Shown one piece after another: positions 1-11,633 of a stretch of 39,605 bases of DNA (its first letter is position 1; every line of letters starts with the position of its first letter). This stretch comes from Beijerinckiaceae bacterium (lineage in GTDB: Bacteria; Pseudomonadota; Alphaproteobacteria; Rhizobiales; Beijerinckiaceae): the NCBI GenBank assembly GCA_022702015.1, contig JAKONI010000258.1:1-39605 (forward strand), written 5' to 3'. The translations under genes were made by a program, and so were the position numbers. A model generated the notes under the pieces. It made no database searches. It was not told where the DNA came from and saw nothing but the letters and a program-made list of their open reading frames with translations.

Positions 1-15
1 GGGGGACGTGTCGGT

Positions 16-1566
16 TCAGTTGCCGCCCGTGGCCCGATCCCTCATGGCGGCGGCGAAGAGGTCTTCGGCGGCGCGGTGGAAAGCCGCCCGGGAATCCGCC
101 CGGGAATAGAACATATGGCCGCCGGGATAGACCGCCAGCCCGAGGCGCCCGCCGCCATAGGGAGGGATTTGCGCGATCAGCAGTTTCGAGGCGAAATAGG
201 GAGTCACGAGATCGGTGAAGCCGTGGGCCACGAGCACGCGCATCTTGCCATCGAGCGCCAGCGCCCCCTTCAGGGCCGACATCGCGTCCGGCGGCTGGCG
301 GCCCGAGCCCCAGGTCCAGCCCCGATTCACGGCGTTGTTCAGAAGCTCGTAGCGCTGGTTCGGCACCGGCCACTTGAGGGTGCGCGCGTAGAGGTCGATC
401 ATCGCGCTGGTCAGGGGTGCCTGCAACGCGGTGAGTTGCGGATCCTCGAAGCCGGAATGCAGGGCGTCCGGATCGGGGTCCCAGCCCGTGATGCCGGTAT
501 CGTAGGCGCTGCTCACCCGGCCCGCCGCCCGGTCGACCTCGCGCTGCACGCCGTTGGTCGAGGGTCGCCCGGCCTGCCGGTGGAAGAACTCGGCGTCGAG
601 CCCCGTGAGCGAGGAGAGCCGGTCGGTCATCCGTGCCACGGCGTCCCGGTCGCCGGGCCCCTTCAACAGGTCGGCGAAGTAGTCGCCCGTGGCGTAGGCC
701 TCGGCCGGACCAAGGAGCGCCGCGTCGGGCTTCCGCCCCGCGCGCTCGAACCCGCCCGCCGCGAGGGAGGGGAGACGCAGGACATAGCTCCACGGATCCG
801 TTCGCGGACGCTGCAGCCAGGAGAAGTCGAGCACGGGCGACAGCAACACGAGGCCCGAGAGGCCGACGCCGACATCCTCCTGGAGCTTGCTCGCGATCAG
901 CGGACCGCGAAACCCGCCGTAGCTTTCGCCGACATAGAATTTCGGGCTCGCCATGCGGTTGTTGATGCGCAGGTAGCGGGCGATCACGGCGGCGAGGATC
1001 GAAGCGTCGGTATCGACCGACCAGTACTTCTTCGCATCCCCATCGGCGGCGCGGCTATAGCCGGATCCGATCGGATCGAGGAACACGAGGTCGGTGAAAT
1101 CGAGCCACGTACCGTCGTTCGGCACGAGGGCGACCGGCTGGGACGGGCTGATGCTCCGATCCCCCGTGGGCAGCCGCCAGGGACCAATCGCGCCGATGTT
1201 GAGGAAGGCCGAGGATGCCCCCGGCCCGCCATTGATGGCGAAGGTGATCGGCCGCGCCTCGCCGTTCTCGGGCGGGCGCGTGTAGGCGATGAAGCCGATC
1301 TCGGCGGACAGCTTGCCGGATTCATCCACGAGGGGGAGGGCGCCGGCCGTCGCGGCGAAGTCGAGCGTCCGACCGTCAGGAAGGGTGACGCTCTGGCTCG
1401 TAGTCGAGTCCGGGGGTAGCCGACGCCCCTCCGGCCCCGCCTGATGCGCGCGGGCGGGACCCTCTCGCCCCCCGTCCTGGGCGAAGGCCGGGGCCGGCAT
1501 CGCCAAGGCGACGAGGAGGGCGGCCGCGAGGCGACCGGGACGGGAAAGGATCATCGGGGGCGTCAC
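16..1566 (-). CDS. Periplasmic S10-family serine carboxypeptidase
   Basis: Predicted secreted serine carboxypeptidase of family S10, removing C-terminal residues from peptides outside the cytoplasm. Residues 1-29 form a signal peptide with a likely cut after AFA (A29|Q30). The catalytic elements are visible: NGGPG oxyanion loop at 112-116, nucleophile Ser215 in GESYGG, Asp452 in FTDLVTPY and His484 in GGHMFY. The 516-residue length is normal for bacterial S10 proteins. The GTG start overlaps the holC stop by four bases (GTGA), which suggests translational coupling; an in-frame ATG four codons later (ending at 1554) is an equally good start. It is the last gene visible in the minus-strand block. 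The substrate cannot be told from sequence. Confidence 0.88.
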   Translation of the reverse strand: MTPPMILSRPGRLAAALLVALAMPAPAFAQDGGREGPARAHQAGPEGRRLPPDSTTSQSVTLPDGRTLDFAATAGALPLVDESGKLSAEIGFIAYTRPPENGEARPITFAINGGPGASSAFLNIGAIGPWRLPTGDRSISPSQPVALVPNDGTWLDFTDLVFLDPIGSGYSRAADGDAKKYWSVDTDASILAAVIARYLRINNRMASPKFYVGESYGGFRGPLIASKLQEDVGVGLSGLVLLSPVLDFSWLQRPRTDPWSYVLRLPSLAAGGFERAGRKPDAALLGPAEAYATGDYFADLLKGPGDRDAVARMTDRLSSLTGLDAEFFHRQAGRPSTNGVQREVDRAAGRVSSAYDTGITGWDPDPDALHSGFEDPQLTALQAPLTSAMIDLYARTLKWPVPNQRYELLNNAVNRGWTWGSGRQPPDAMSALKGALALDGKMRVLVAHGFTDLVTPYFASKLLIAQIPPYGGGRLGLAVYPGGHMFYSRADSRAAFHRAAEDLFAAAMRDRATGGN

Positions 1567-2015
1567 GCCTTCTTGTTCCAGCGACCGGACTCATCCTGCT
1601 GCCAGTAGGCGACCGTGTGGCCCGCCTCCTTGGCCTGCCGCCACTGCTCGCGGGCCCGCAGCAGGGCGTCCTGGTCCGTCCCGTCGAACAGGATGCAGAT
1701 CCGCTCGTAGTCCCCGGCATCGGGGGGCATGTCCGCCCCCTCCACGAGGAAGCGGATCGAGGATGCGTTGGGGTTGATGTCCCGCAGGGTGAGCACCACC
1801 GGTTGCGAGGCCGGATCGGGGTCGCGGTCGGTCCCGTGCGGGAGAAAGCTCTCGTCGGAATAGGTCCAGAGCTGATCGTCGAGGGCCGACAGGCGTTCCT
1901 CGCTGGCCGCCTGGATCGCCGCCTGCCAGCCGCGCTCCAGCGACCGCTCCAGGAGGGTCGGCAGCACCCGTTCGAGGGGCTGATGCTGAAGGTGGTAGAA
2001 CAGGATCTCGGTCAC
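1563..2015 (-). CDS. holC: DNA polymerase III chi subunit
   Basis: Chi subunit of the replicative DNA polymerase clamp-loader assembly; in characterised bacteria it bridges psi and single-strand binding protein. The 150-residue product starts MTEILFYHLQ and has the family's conserved run of LWTY around residue 50 and the C-terminal WRQAKEAGHTVAYWQQ segment. It starts with GTG. It lies downstream of pyrG, separated by 87 bp that hold a hairpin, and its stop overlaps the start of the S10 peptidase gene. In many alphaproteobacteria holC sits next to pepA (leucyl aminopeptidase); here a different peptidase occupies the neighbouring place. Confidence 0.9.
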   Translation of the reverse strand: MTEILFYHLQHQPLERVLPTLLERSLERGWQAAIQAASEERLSALDDQLWTYSDESFLPHGTDRDPDPASQPVVLTLRDINPNASSIRFLVEGADMPPDAGDYERICILFDGTDQDALLRAREQWRQAKEAGHTVAYWQQDESGRWNKKA

Positions 2016-2040
2016 GATGCCAAACAGATAGGGCCGCGGC

Positions 2041-2058
2041 CCCCCTTATCGAAGGGGG
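2041..2058 (-). terminator. Hairpin downstream of pyrG
   Basis: A perfect 7-bp stem (CCCCCTT / AAGGGGG) with an ATCG loop lies 45 bp past the pyrG stop and 25 bp before the holC start. There is no T-tract on either side, so it may be a weak or Rho-assisted terminator, or an mRNA-stabilising hairpin, between pyrG and holC. Confidence 0.4.
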
Positions 2059-2102
2059 CGCGAAGGACGCACGATCCCGCTCCCCCCTGACGGGGCTGCC
2101 CC

Positions 2103-4338
<2,236 letters not shown>

Positions 4339-4509
4339 CGGGAATCCGGTCTTCGCGCGTCCGCGCCGACCCTTTCGGGTCCGCGGCAGGGACGCCGGGC
4401 GGCGCGCGGGGCCGCACCAACGAGTCCCCGGGGCCTTACACCACTCGGCCCGCGACGCCAACCGCGTCCCGCGCAAGGCAGGCGTCCGGCGCCCCGGATC
4501 GCCCCCCGA

Positions 4510-5418
4510 TCAGTACCGGGTGGGGACCATCATCTCCGGTGGAACGGGCGCGCGGAGATAGTCGGCATGGCGAACCCGGTCGGGCAGGAGGACCGGAGGA
4601 TGCTCCACGGCGCCGTAGGGGATCTGCTCCAGCAGGTGACTGATGCAATTGAGCCGGGCGCGCTTCTTGTCCACCGCCTCGACGATCCACCAGGGCGCCT
4701 CGGGGATGTGCGTGCGGGCCAGCATCTCCTCCTTCGCGTGGGTGTAATCCTCCCAGCGGCGGCGCGATTCCACATCCATCGGCGACAGCTTCCACTGCTT
4801 CAGCGGGTCCATGATCCGCATGTTGAAGCGCAGGAACTGCTCCTCGTCGGTGATGGAGAACCAATATTTGAGGAGGATGATCCCCGAGCGCGCCAGCATG
4901 CGCTCGAACTCGGGAGCGGAGCGGAAGAACTCCTCGACGTCGTCCTCGCCGCAGAAGCCCATGACCCGCTCGACCCCGGCGCGGTTGTACCAGGAGCGGT
5001 CGAACAGCACGATCTCGCCCCCGGCGGGGAGGTGGGCGACGTAGCGCTGGAAGTACCACTGCGTGCGTTCGCGCTCGCTCGGCGCGGGGAGGGCGGCCAC
5101 CCGGCAGATGCGGGGATTCAGGCGCTGGGTGATCCGCTTGATCGCCCCGCCCTTGCCGGCGGAATCACGCCCCTCGAAGAGGACGACGACCCGCAGCTTT
5201 TCGTGCTGCACCCAGTCCTGCAAACGGACCAGCTCGTGCTGGAGGCGCAAAAGCTCGCGAAAATACACCCTCCGGTCGAGACCCCTCGGCGCGTCGCCGA
5301 CGGCCTCCAACCGTTTATCCTCGAGTTCCTGTTCGAGTTCCTCGTCGTAGCTGTCGAGGATCTCGCGGCGGATCATCTCCACCAGCGCGGGATCGGCGGC
5401 GCTCAGATCCTCGGACAT
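4510..5418 (-). CDS. ppk2: PPK2-family polyphosphate kinase
   Basis: Transfers phosphate between inorganic polyphosphate and nucleotides; single-domain PPK2 enzymes mostly regenerate NDP/NTP from polyphosphate. The 302-residue protein has Walker A GRDSAGKGG at 83-91 and the Walker-B-like LFDRSWYNRAGVERVMGF starting near 138 (Asp140, Arg141), followed by the conserved WKLSPMD and WEDYTHAKEEM segments. It sits between tpiA and secG, 74 bp after the tpiA stop, and could be read from the tpiA promoter. I cannot tell the preferred nucleotide (ADP, GDP or AMP) from the motifs alone. Confidence 0.92.
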   Translation of the reverse strand: MSEDLSAADPALVEMIRREILDSYDEELEQELEDKRLEAVGDAPRGLDRRVYFRELLRLQHELVRLQDWVQHEKLRVVVLFEGRDSAGKGGAIKRITQRLNPRICRVAALPAPSERERTQWYFQRYVAHLPAGGEIVLFDRSWYNRAGVERVMGFCGEDDVEEFFRSAPEFERMLARSGIILLKYWFSITDEEQFLRFNMRIMDPLKQWKLSPMDVESRRRWEDYTHAKEEMLARTHIPEAPWWIVEAVDKKRARLNCISHLLEQIPYGAVEHPPVLLPDRVRHADYLRAPVPPEMMVPTRY

Positions 5419-5492
5419 CGCTCGCTTTCGGTCGGGACTCGCCCGCCCTCAAGACCAAACCCGTGTGACAGCTTCGCGAAGGCCGCCGCCGG

Positions 5493-6254
5493 TCAGACGT
5501 AGGCGGCGCAAATCCCCAGGAAATCCTCGGCCACGAGGCTCGCCCCGCCCACGAGGGCGCCGTCCACGTTGTCGACGGAGAGGATCTCCCGGGCGTTGCT
5601 CGGCTTCACCGAGCCGCCGTAGAGGATGCGGATCCTGTGGGCCTCCTCGCCGGCGAGCTTGTCGAGCATCTCGCGCAGCGAGGCGTGGACTTCGGCGATG
5701 TCGCGCGGGGTCGGGGTCCGGCCGCTGCCGATGGCCCAGACCGGCTCGTAGGCGATCACCGTGTCCGCCGAGGTGGCGCCCTTGGGAAGGCCGATGGCGA
5801 GCTGGGCGCGCACGATGTCGAGGGCGCGGCCCTGCTCGCGCTCCTCGATGGTCTCGCCGACGCAGATGATGCCGCACAGGCCCGCCCGGCGGGCACCGAG
5901 CGCCTTGGCGTGAACGCCGTCATCCGTCTCGTGGTGGTAGGCCCGGCGCTCGGAATGGCCGACGATCACGTATTTCGCGCCGAGATCCGCCAGCATTTCC
6001 GCCGAGATCGAGCCGGTGAAGGCGCCGTTCTCGCGGGCGTGCAAATTCTGGCCGCCGATGCTGATGCTCGACCCATAGGTGGCGGCGACGCAGGAGCCGA
6101 TGAGGGTGGAGGGCGGGCAGATCAGCGCGTCGATCCGCGAGGCGAGGTCCGGCGACAGCCCGTCGCGAATCGCCTCAACCACCGCGATCGACGAACGGGT
6201 GCCGTTCATCTTCCAATTGCCGGCGACCAGGGGTCTCCGCTTGTCCTGCGTCAT
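5493..6254 (-). CDS. tpiA: Triosephosphate isomerase
   Basis: Interconverts dihydroxyacetone phosphate and glyceraldehyde 3-phosphate in central carbon metabolism. The 253-residue TIM barrel shows all catalytic landmarks: Asn13/Lys15 in GNWKMNG, His100 in VIVGHSERR, catalytic Glu170 in AYEPVWAIGSG, and the phosphate-binding YGGSVKPSNA near the C-terminus. The ATG start is clear. It is the first gene of the minus-strand block and diverges from the ppiD gene across a 205-bp gap that should hold both promoters. Confidence 0.98.
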   Translation of the reverse strand: MTQDKRRPLVAGNWKMNGTRSSIAVVEAIRDGLSPDLASRIDALICPPSTLIGSCVAATYGSSISIGGQNLHARENGAFTGSISAEMLADLGAKYVIVGHSERRAYHHETDDGVHAKALGARRAGLCGIICVGETIEEREQGRALDIVRAQLAIGLPKGATSADTVIAYEPVWAIGSGRTPTPRDIAEVHASLREMLDKLAGEEAHRIRILYGGSVKPSNAREILSVDNVDGALVGGASLVAEDFLGICAAYV

Positions 6255-6459
6255 CCCTTCGCCCCGCTCTTCCGTCCCGAAACCGATGGGGCGGCCCTAG
6301 CAGAGCAAGCTTGGGCGCGCAAACCATCCGGGTACCGATCCCGGGCCCGTGTTTCCACCCTCACGCACCGGGCCGGACGGGGCCAGCCTTTGCCTCCCGG
6401 CGGGAATGGTCTATCGCGGGCGCCAACGCCTCCTCGCAGATCGACGTTTCAGACCCATC
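6255..6459. other. Divergent tpiA / ppiD intergenic region
   Basis: A 205-bp gap between the tpiA start (minus) and the chaperone start (plus). It must contain the promoter of the long trp-moa plus-strand block and probably that of tpiA. I see no strong -35/-10 pair, trp leader peptide or attenuator hairpin. The plus-strand frame is open through part of it but lacks conserved sequence. Confidence 0.5.
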
Positions 6460-8361
6460 ATGTTGCAGGGCATCCGCGCCGCCTCCGAGCACTGGCTCGG
6501 CAAGATCGTCATGACCGGCATCTTCACGATGCTGATGTTCGGCATGGGCATTTACGGTGTCGAGGATCTGATCCGCGGCGGCACGAGCAATTCCGTCGCC
6601 ACGGTGGGCAGCACGAAGATCAGCGCCGAGAAGGTGCGGGAGGCGTACCAGAATCAGCTCCAGCGCTATCAGGTCCAGCTCAAGCGAACCCTGACGCCGG
6701 AGCAGGCCCGCTCACTCGGCCTCGACCGGCAGGTGATGTCGCAGCTCATCACCGAGGCGGCCCTCGACCAGAAGACCCACGACCTCGGCCTCGTGGTGCC
6801 GGACAGCGCCGTGCTGCGGGCGATCCGCGAGGAGAAGTCGTTCCAGAACGCCGAGGGTAAGTTCGAGCCGCAATTGTTCTACCAGACCCTGCAACGGGTG
6901 GGGTTGAACGAGCAGGGCTTCGTGCGCGAGCAGCGCAGCGTGATCGCACGCCTGCAACTGGCGGAAGCGGTCTCCGGCGACCTGCACGTGCCCCAGGCGC
7001 TGCGCGAGGCGGTGCACCGCTACACCACCGAGCGCCGGTCGATCGCGTTCCTGTACCTGTCGCCCTCCGATGCCGGACAGATCCCGGAGCCGACCGAGGA
7101 CGAGTTGAAGACCTGGTACCAGGCGAACAAGAGCCGGTTCGTCGCGCCGGAATACCGGGGTGCCAACCTCCTCGTGGTCGATCCCGAGCACCTCGCCAAG
7201 CCCGAGGCCCTCTCGGAGGACGAGGTTCGCAAGGCCTACGACCTCAACAAGGACCGCTACGGCGCCCCCGAGAAGCGCACCATCCAGCAGATCGTCTTCC
7301 CCGACGTCGCCGCCGCCGAGACCGCCCGCAAGGCGATCGAGGCCGGCGAGCAGACCTACGAGCAGGTCGCGCAGGCCCGGGGCACCGATGGCAAGGACCT
7401 GACGCTTGGCACCCTGACCCGCGATTCGCTCTTCGACCGGACGGTGGGCGATGCCGCCTTCGCCCTGCCCGAGGGCGGGGTGAGCGAGCCGGTCCAGGGC
7501 CGGTTCGGCGTGGTGCTGCTCCGGGTGACGAAGATCGAGGCCGGAACGGTCAAGCCCTTCGATGAGGTCCAGGGGGAGATCCGCAAGTCCCTCGCCCTCC
7601 AGCGCGCCCGGGATACGGTGGACAAGGTCCGCGATGCCATCGAGGACCAGCGCGCCGGTGCGAAGTCCCTCGCCGACATCGCCGCCGAACAGAAGCTGCC
7701 CCTCGTGACGGTGGCGGCGGTGGACGCCCAGGGCAAGGCCCCCGACGGGCAGGCCGTGACCGGCATCCCCGATGCGGAGACCACCCTTCCGGCCCTATTC
7801 CGCGCCGAGATCGGCGGCGACAACGAGCCCCTGCGCTCCAAGAATGACGGCTTCATCTGGTACGACGTCACCAAGATCGACCCCTCGCACGAACGCCCGT
7901 TCGACGAGGTGAAGGCGGCGGCGAAGGACGGCTGGACCGCCGCCGAGACCGCCACGCGGCTCCAGGCTAAGGGCCGGGATCTGGTGCAGGCCCTCGACAA
8001 GGGCGAGGCGTTCGACGAGGCCGCCAAGCGCGTCGGCGTCAACCCGCAGGAGACCGCCGACCTCGCGCGCAACCAGCCCAAGGACATGCTGACCGCCGAC
8101 GTGGTGAACCTCGTCTTCGCCACCCCCGTGGGCAAGTCCGGCACGATCGCCTCCGGCGCCACCCGGGCGGTGTTCAGGGTGACGGCGGCGACGATGCCCG
8201 CCTACGTGCCCGACAGCGCCAGCGACAAGACCGTGGCCAAGAACTTCCAGTCGGCGCTCGCCGACGACGTGCTGGCCCAGTACATCGCCGACGTTCAGAA
8301 GAATGCCGGCGTGAAGGTCGATCAGGCGGCCCTGCGCAAGGTCTTCGGCGGCGAGTACTGA
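6460..8361 (+). CDS. ppiD: PpiD/SurA-like peptidyl-prolyl isomerase, membrane-anchored
   Basis: Inner-membrane-anchored periplasmic chaperone/PPIase assisting folding of exported proteins. The 633-residue product has a single N-terminal membrane segment (about residues 13-35, KIVMTGIFTMLMFGMGIYGV), a SurA-N-like chaperone region (about 45-190), and a parvulin-type domain around 260-380 containing KRTIQQIVFPD and PVQGRFGVVLLRV. The length matches PpiD. I use the ATG giving MLQGIRAASEHW because it starts right before the membrane anchor; a frame extension of 37 codons upstream is unconserved. Its TGA shares a base with the ATG of trpE, so the two are probably translationally coupled. Confidence 0.88.
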   Translation: MLQGIRAASEHWLGKIVMTGIFTMLMFGMGIYGVEDLIRGGTSNSVATVGSTKISAEKVREAYQNQLQRYQVQLKRTLTPEQARSLGLDRQVMSQLITEAALDQKTHDLGLVVPDSAVLRAIREEKSFQNAEGKFEPQLFYQTLQRVGLNEQGFVREQRSVIARLQLAEAVSGDLHVPQALREAVHRYTTERRSIAFLYLSPSDAGQIPEPTEDELKTWYQANKSRFVAPEYRGANLLVVDPEHLAKPEALSEDEVRKAYDLNKDRYGAPEKRTIQQIVFPDVAAAETARKAIEAGEQTYEQVAQARGTDGKDLTLGTLTRDSLFDRTVGDAAFALPEGGVSEPVQGRFGVVLLRVTKIEAGTVKPFDEVQGEIRKSLALQRARDTVDKVRDAIEDQRAGAKSLADIAAEQKLPLVTVAAVDAQGKAPDGQAVTGIPDAETTLPALFRAEIGGDNEPLRSKNDGFIWYDVTKIDPSHERPFDEVKAAAKDGWTAAETATRLQAKGRDLVQALDKGEAFDEAAKRVGVNPQETADLARNQPKDMLTADVVNLVFATPVGKSGTIASGATRAVFRVTAATMPAYVPDSASDKTVAKNFQSALADDVLAQYIADVQKNAGVKVDQAALRKVFGGEY

Positions 8362-9881
8362 TGTCGGACGCACCGGACTTCGAAGGGTTCCGCGCAGCCT
8401 ACGAGGCCGGACGGCCGACGCTGCTCTCCATCGACCTCGTGGCCGACCTCGAGACGCCGGTGGCGGCCTTCCTCAAGCTGCGGGAGCGGCACGAAGGCCC
8501 GGCCTTCCTCCTCGAATCGGTGGAGGGCGGCGCGGTGCGCGGCCGCTACTCCATGGTGGGGCTCGACCCCGATCTGATCTGGCGCTGCCGGGACGGCACC
8601 GCGAGCGTGAGCCGTGGGGCGGACCTCACCCGCTTCGAGGCGGACGACCGCCACCCCCTCGCGAGTCTGCGGGCGCTGATCGCCGAGAGCGCCATCGGCA
8701 ACGAGGATGGGCGCGAGCTGCCACCCATGGCCGCCGGGCTGTTCGGCTATCTCGGGTACGACATGGTCCGCGCCATGGAGCGGCTGCCCGCGCCGAACCC
8801 CGATCCCCTCGGCGTGCCGGACGCGATCCTCATCCGCCCCCGCGTGATGATGGTGATCGACTCGATCCGCGACCTCATCACCGTCGTCAGCCCGGTGCGC
8901 CCCGAGGCGGGGGTCCCCGCCCGGGCGGCATACGAGGCGGCGCTGAACCGCCTCGAAAAGGTGGCCGACGCCCTGGAAGGGCCGCTCCCCGTGGAGGCGC
9001 GGGTGGACCTCTCCACCGTGGCCGCGCCCGAGCCCGTCTCCAACACCACCCCGGAGCAGTTCGGAGCCATGGTGGCCCGGGCGAAGGAGTACATCGTCGC
9101 GGGCGACGTCTTCCAGGTGGTGCTGTCGCAGCGCTTCGAGGCGCCCTTCACCCTGCCGGCCTTCGCCCTCTACCGCAGCCTGCGCCGTACCAACCCCGCG
9201 CCGTTCCTTTGTTATCTGGATTTCGAGGCGTTCCAGATCGTCTGCTCGTCGCCGGAAATCCTGGTGCGCGTGCGCGAGGGGGTCGTCACCATCCGCCCCA
9301 TCGCGGGCACCCGCCGCCGGGGCGCCACCCCGGCCGAGGACAGGGCGCTCGCCGAGGAGTTGCTCGCCGACCCCAAGGAGCTGGCCGAGCACCTCATGCT
9401 CCTCGATCTCGGGCGCAACGACACCGGTCGCGTCTCGCGGATCGGTACCGTGCGGGTGACGGACCAGTTCTTCATCGAACGCTATAGCCAGGTGATGCAC
9501 ATCGTCTCGAACGTCGAGGGCGACCTCGATCCCCGGCACGATCCCCTGGACGCCCTGGCGGCGGGCTTCCCCGCCGGCACGGTCTCCGGCGCGCCCAAGG
9601 TGCGGGCGATGGAGATCATCGACGAGTTGGAGGGGCAGAAGCGCGGCCCCTATGCGGGCTGCATCGGCTATTTCGGAGCCGGCGGGGAGATGGATACTTG
9701 CATCGTCCTGCGCACCGCCGTGGTGAAGGACGGGCGGATGCATGTCCAGGCGGGGGCGGGGATCGTCTACGATTGCGATCCGGCCTCGGAGCAGCAGGAA
9801 TGCGTGAACAAGGCCAAGGCCCTGTTCCGGGCCGCCGAGGAAGCGGTGCGCTTCGCCGCGCAGGCCAAGCGCGGGCAGTAG
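8361..9881 (+). CDS. trpE: Anthranilate synthase component I
   Basis: Makes anthranilate from chorismate with TrpG-supplied ammonia, the first step to tryptophan. The 506-residue protein carries the N-terminal LLES-type motif for tryptophan feedback (around 50-53) and the chorismate-binding core with PIAGTRRRG, LLDLGRNDTGRV and TVSGAPKVRAMEIIDELE. It stands alone rather than fused to TrpG, unlike the trpE(G) fusion of many rhizobia. The ATG overlaps the ppiD stop by one base (TGATG). No separate leader peptide or attenuator precedes it, so the control must lie upstream of ppiD or be enzyme-level. Confidence 0.97.
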   Translation: MSDAPDFEGFRAAYEAGRPTLLSIDLVADLETPVAAFLKLRERHEGPAFLLESVEGGAVRGRYSMVGLDPDLIWRCRDGTASVSRGADLTRFEADDRHPLASLRALIAESAIGNEDGRELPPMAAGLFGYLGYDMVRAMERLPAPNPDPLGVPDAILIRPRVMMVIDSIRDLITVVSPVRPEAGVPARAAYEAALNRLEKVADALEGPLPVEARVDLSTVAAPEPVSNTTPEQFGAMVARAKEYIVAGDVFQVVLSQRFEAPFTLPAFALYRSLRRTNPAPFLCYLDFEAFQIVCSSPEILVRVREGVVTIRPIAGTRRRGATPAEDRALAEELLADPKELAEHLMLLDLGRNDTGRVSRIGTVRVTDQFFIERYSQVMHIVSNVEGDLDPRHDPLDALAAGFPAGTVSGAPKVRAMEIIDELEGQKRGPYAGCIGYFGAGGEMDTCIVLRTAVVKDGRMHVQAGAGIVYDCDPASEQQECVNKAKALFRAAEEAVRFAAQAKRGQ

Positions 9882-9952
9882 ACTAGGCCCGACGGGCGAG
9901 TTGACCGGCCCGCCCGGAGGCGCCACACCGCGTCAGGTTCGGAATGCGCGCG

Positions 9953-10567
9953 ATGCCCAAAGTCCTCGTCATCGACAACTACGACAGCTTCACATTCAAC
10001 CTCGTTCACCTGATCGGGCCGCTCTGCGACGCCATCGAGGTGGCGCGCAACGATGCCCTCACGGTGGCCGACATCCGCGAGAAGGCGCCCGAGGCCATCG
10101 TGCTCTCGCCGGGGCCGTGCAGCCCCAACGAGGCGGGCATCTGCCTCGATGTGGTGCGTGAACTGTCGGCGGAAATCCCGATCTTCGGCGTCTGCCTCGG
10201 CCTCCAGGCCATCGGGCAGGCCTTCGGTGGCGATGTGGTGCGGGCGCCCCTGCCACTGCACGGCAAGGTCTCGACCATCCGCCACGGGGCGCGCGGCCTG
10301 TTCCGGGGCCTCAACGACAGCTTCGAGGCGACGCGCTACCACTCCCTCGTGGTGGATCGCACCTCCTGCCCGGCGGCTTTGGCCGTCACGGCGGAGGCGG
10401 ACGGGCTGATCATGGGCCTGCAACACACGGACTTGCCGGTCCACGGGGTGCAGTTCCACCCCGAGAGCATCCGCTCCCAGCACGGCACGGAAATCGTGAA
10501 GAACTTCCTCGATCTGGCGAAAGGGTGGAACGCCGCCCGTGACAGGGCCCCCTCCGGCGTGCATTAG
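9953..10567 (+). CDS. trpG: Anthranilate synthase component II (glutamine amidotransferase)
   Basis: Glutaminase partner of TrpE. The class I amidotransferase triad is present in the 204-residue product: Cys81 in FGVCLGLQA, and His169 and Glu171 in QFHPES. The N-terminal VLVIDNYDSFTFNLV and the SPGPCSPNEAG segment mark the TrpG/PabA family. Its place between trpE and trpD supports TrpG, although in many bacteria the subunit also serves p-aminobenzoate synthesis. The start MPKVLV is preferred; an in-frame ATG three codons upstream (9944) is possible. Confidence 0.95.
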   Translation: MPKVLVIDNYDSFTFNLVHLIGPLCDAIEVARNDALTVADIREKAPEAIVLSPGPCSPNEAGICLDVVRELSAEIPIFGVCLGLQAIGQAFGGDVVRAPLPLHGKVSTIRHGARGLFRGLNDSFEATRYHSLVVDRTSCPAALAVTAEADGLIMGLQHTDLPVHGVQFHPESIRSQHGTEIVKNFLDLAKGWNAARDRAPSGVH

Positions 10568-10595
10568 CCGGCGGATCCTCCGCGCGACGAACCCG

Positions 10596-11633
10596 ATGGA
10601 CAGCTTCAGACCGCTCCTTGCCAAGGTCGCCGGGGGCCAGACCCTCGGGCGCGCCGAATCCCGGGCGGCCTTCGATCTGCTCCTGTCCGGGGAGGTCACC
10701 CCCGTGCAGGCGGCGTCCTTCCTCACCGCGCTGAAGATGCGGGGCGAAGCGGTGGATGAGATCGTCGGCGCCGCCGAGGCCATGCGGGCCCGGATGCTCC
10801 GGGTGTCCGCCCCGGCGGGGGCCGTCGATGTGGTCGGGACCGGCGGGGATCACTCCGGAAGCGTCAACGTCTCCACCCTGGCGGCCATTCTCGTGGCGGC
10901 CTGCGGCGTGAAGGTCGCCAAGCACGGCAACCGGGCGGCGACCTCCCGCTCAGGGGCGGCGGATGTGTTGGCCGCCCTTGGCGTCGCCCTCGGCCTCGAT
11001 CCGGCGGGGCAGGCGCGATGCCTTGCCGAGGCGGGCCTGTGCTTCCTGTTCGCCCAGGCCCACCACGGCGCCATGAAACACGTGGCGCCGGTCCGGGCGG
11101 AACTGCCGGTTCGGACGATCTTCAATCTGCTCGGCCCCCTGTGCAACCCGGCCGGCGTCACCCGCCAACTCTTCGGCGTGGCCGACGGTGCCCGCGCCGA
11201 GCCCCTGACCCGGGTGCTGGCCGAACTCGGTTCCGAGCGCGTCTGGACCGTCCACGGCTCGGACGGCCTCGACGAGATCACCGTCACCGGCCCGACCGGC
11301 GTGGTGACCCTGGAGGACGGACGCATCGGTCACTTCACCCTCGATCCCCGTGACCTCGGCCTGCCGCTCCGGCGCCCCGAGGAGTTGCTTGGGGGCGACC
11401 CGGACCACAACGCGAGGGCGCTCGCCGCCGTGCTCGACGGGGCACGAAACGCCTACCGCGATATCGCGGTTGTCAACGCAGGTGCCGCCCTCGTCGTCGC
11501 GGGGGGCGCCGGAACGCTGGCGGACGGCGTCGCACGGGCGCAAGATGCCATCGAAACCGGAGCGGGCCGGGCCACGCTCGACCGTCTCGTGCGCGTATCG
11601 CAAGCATGCTCGAACGGTCAGGAAATCCGATGA
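10596..11633 (+). CDS. trpD: Anthranilate phosphoribosyltransferase
   Basis: Joins anthranilate to PRPP, the second dedicated step of tryptophan synthesis. The 345-residue length is typical. The PRPP-binding [14 protein letters not shown] lies near 86-99, followed by [21 protein letters not shown] and the metal-site region around [10 protein letters not shown]. The start giving [11 protein letters not shown] is chosen because homologues begin there; the 19 codons upstream overlap trpG and are unconserved. The final TGA overlaps the trpC ATG (ATGA), supporting co-translation. Confidence 0.97.
   Translation: MDSFRPLLAKVAGGQTLGRAESRAAFDLLLSGEVTPVQAASFLTALKMRGEAVDEIVGAAEAMRARMLRVSAPAGAVDVVGTGGDHSGSVNVSTLAAILVAACGVKVAKHGNRAATSRSGAADVLAALGVALGLDPAGQARCLAEAGLCFLFAQAHHGAMKHVAPVRAELPVRTIFNLLGPLCNPAGVTRQLFGVADGARAEPLTRVLAELGSERVWTVHGSDGLDEITVTGPTGVVTLEDGRIGHFTLDPRDLGLPLRRPEELLGGDPDHNARALAAVLDGARNAYRDIAVVNAGAALVVAGGAGTLADGVARAQDAIETGAGRATLDRLVRVSQACSNGQEIR

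Noticed and set aside
4339..4509. Possible tRNA gene after secG, as in E. coli
   Set aside because: No cloverleaf or T-arm (GGTTCGAATCC-like) is present in this GC-rich stretch.
5465..5869. Arginine-rich plus-strand frame opposite tpiA
   Set aside because: Low-complexity shadow of a certain gene; no ribosome-binding site.
9882..9952. Attenuator between trpE and trpG
   Set aside because: Only a 4-bp stem (GCCC/GGGC) is possible and there is no leader peptide with tryptophan codons.
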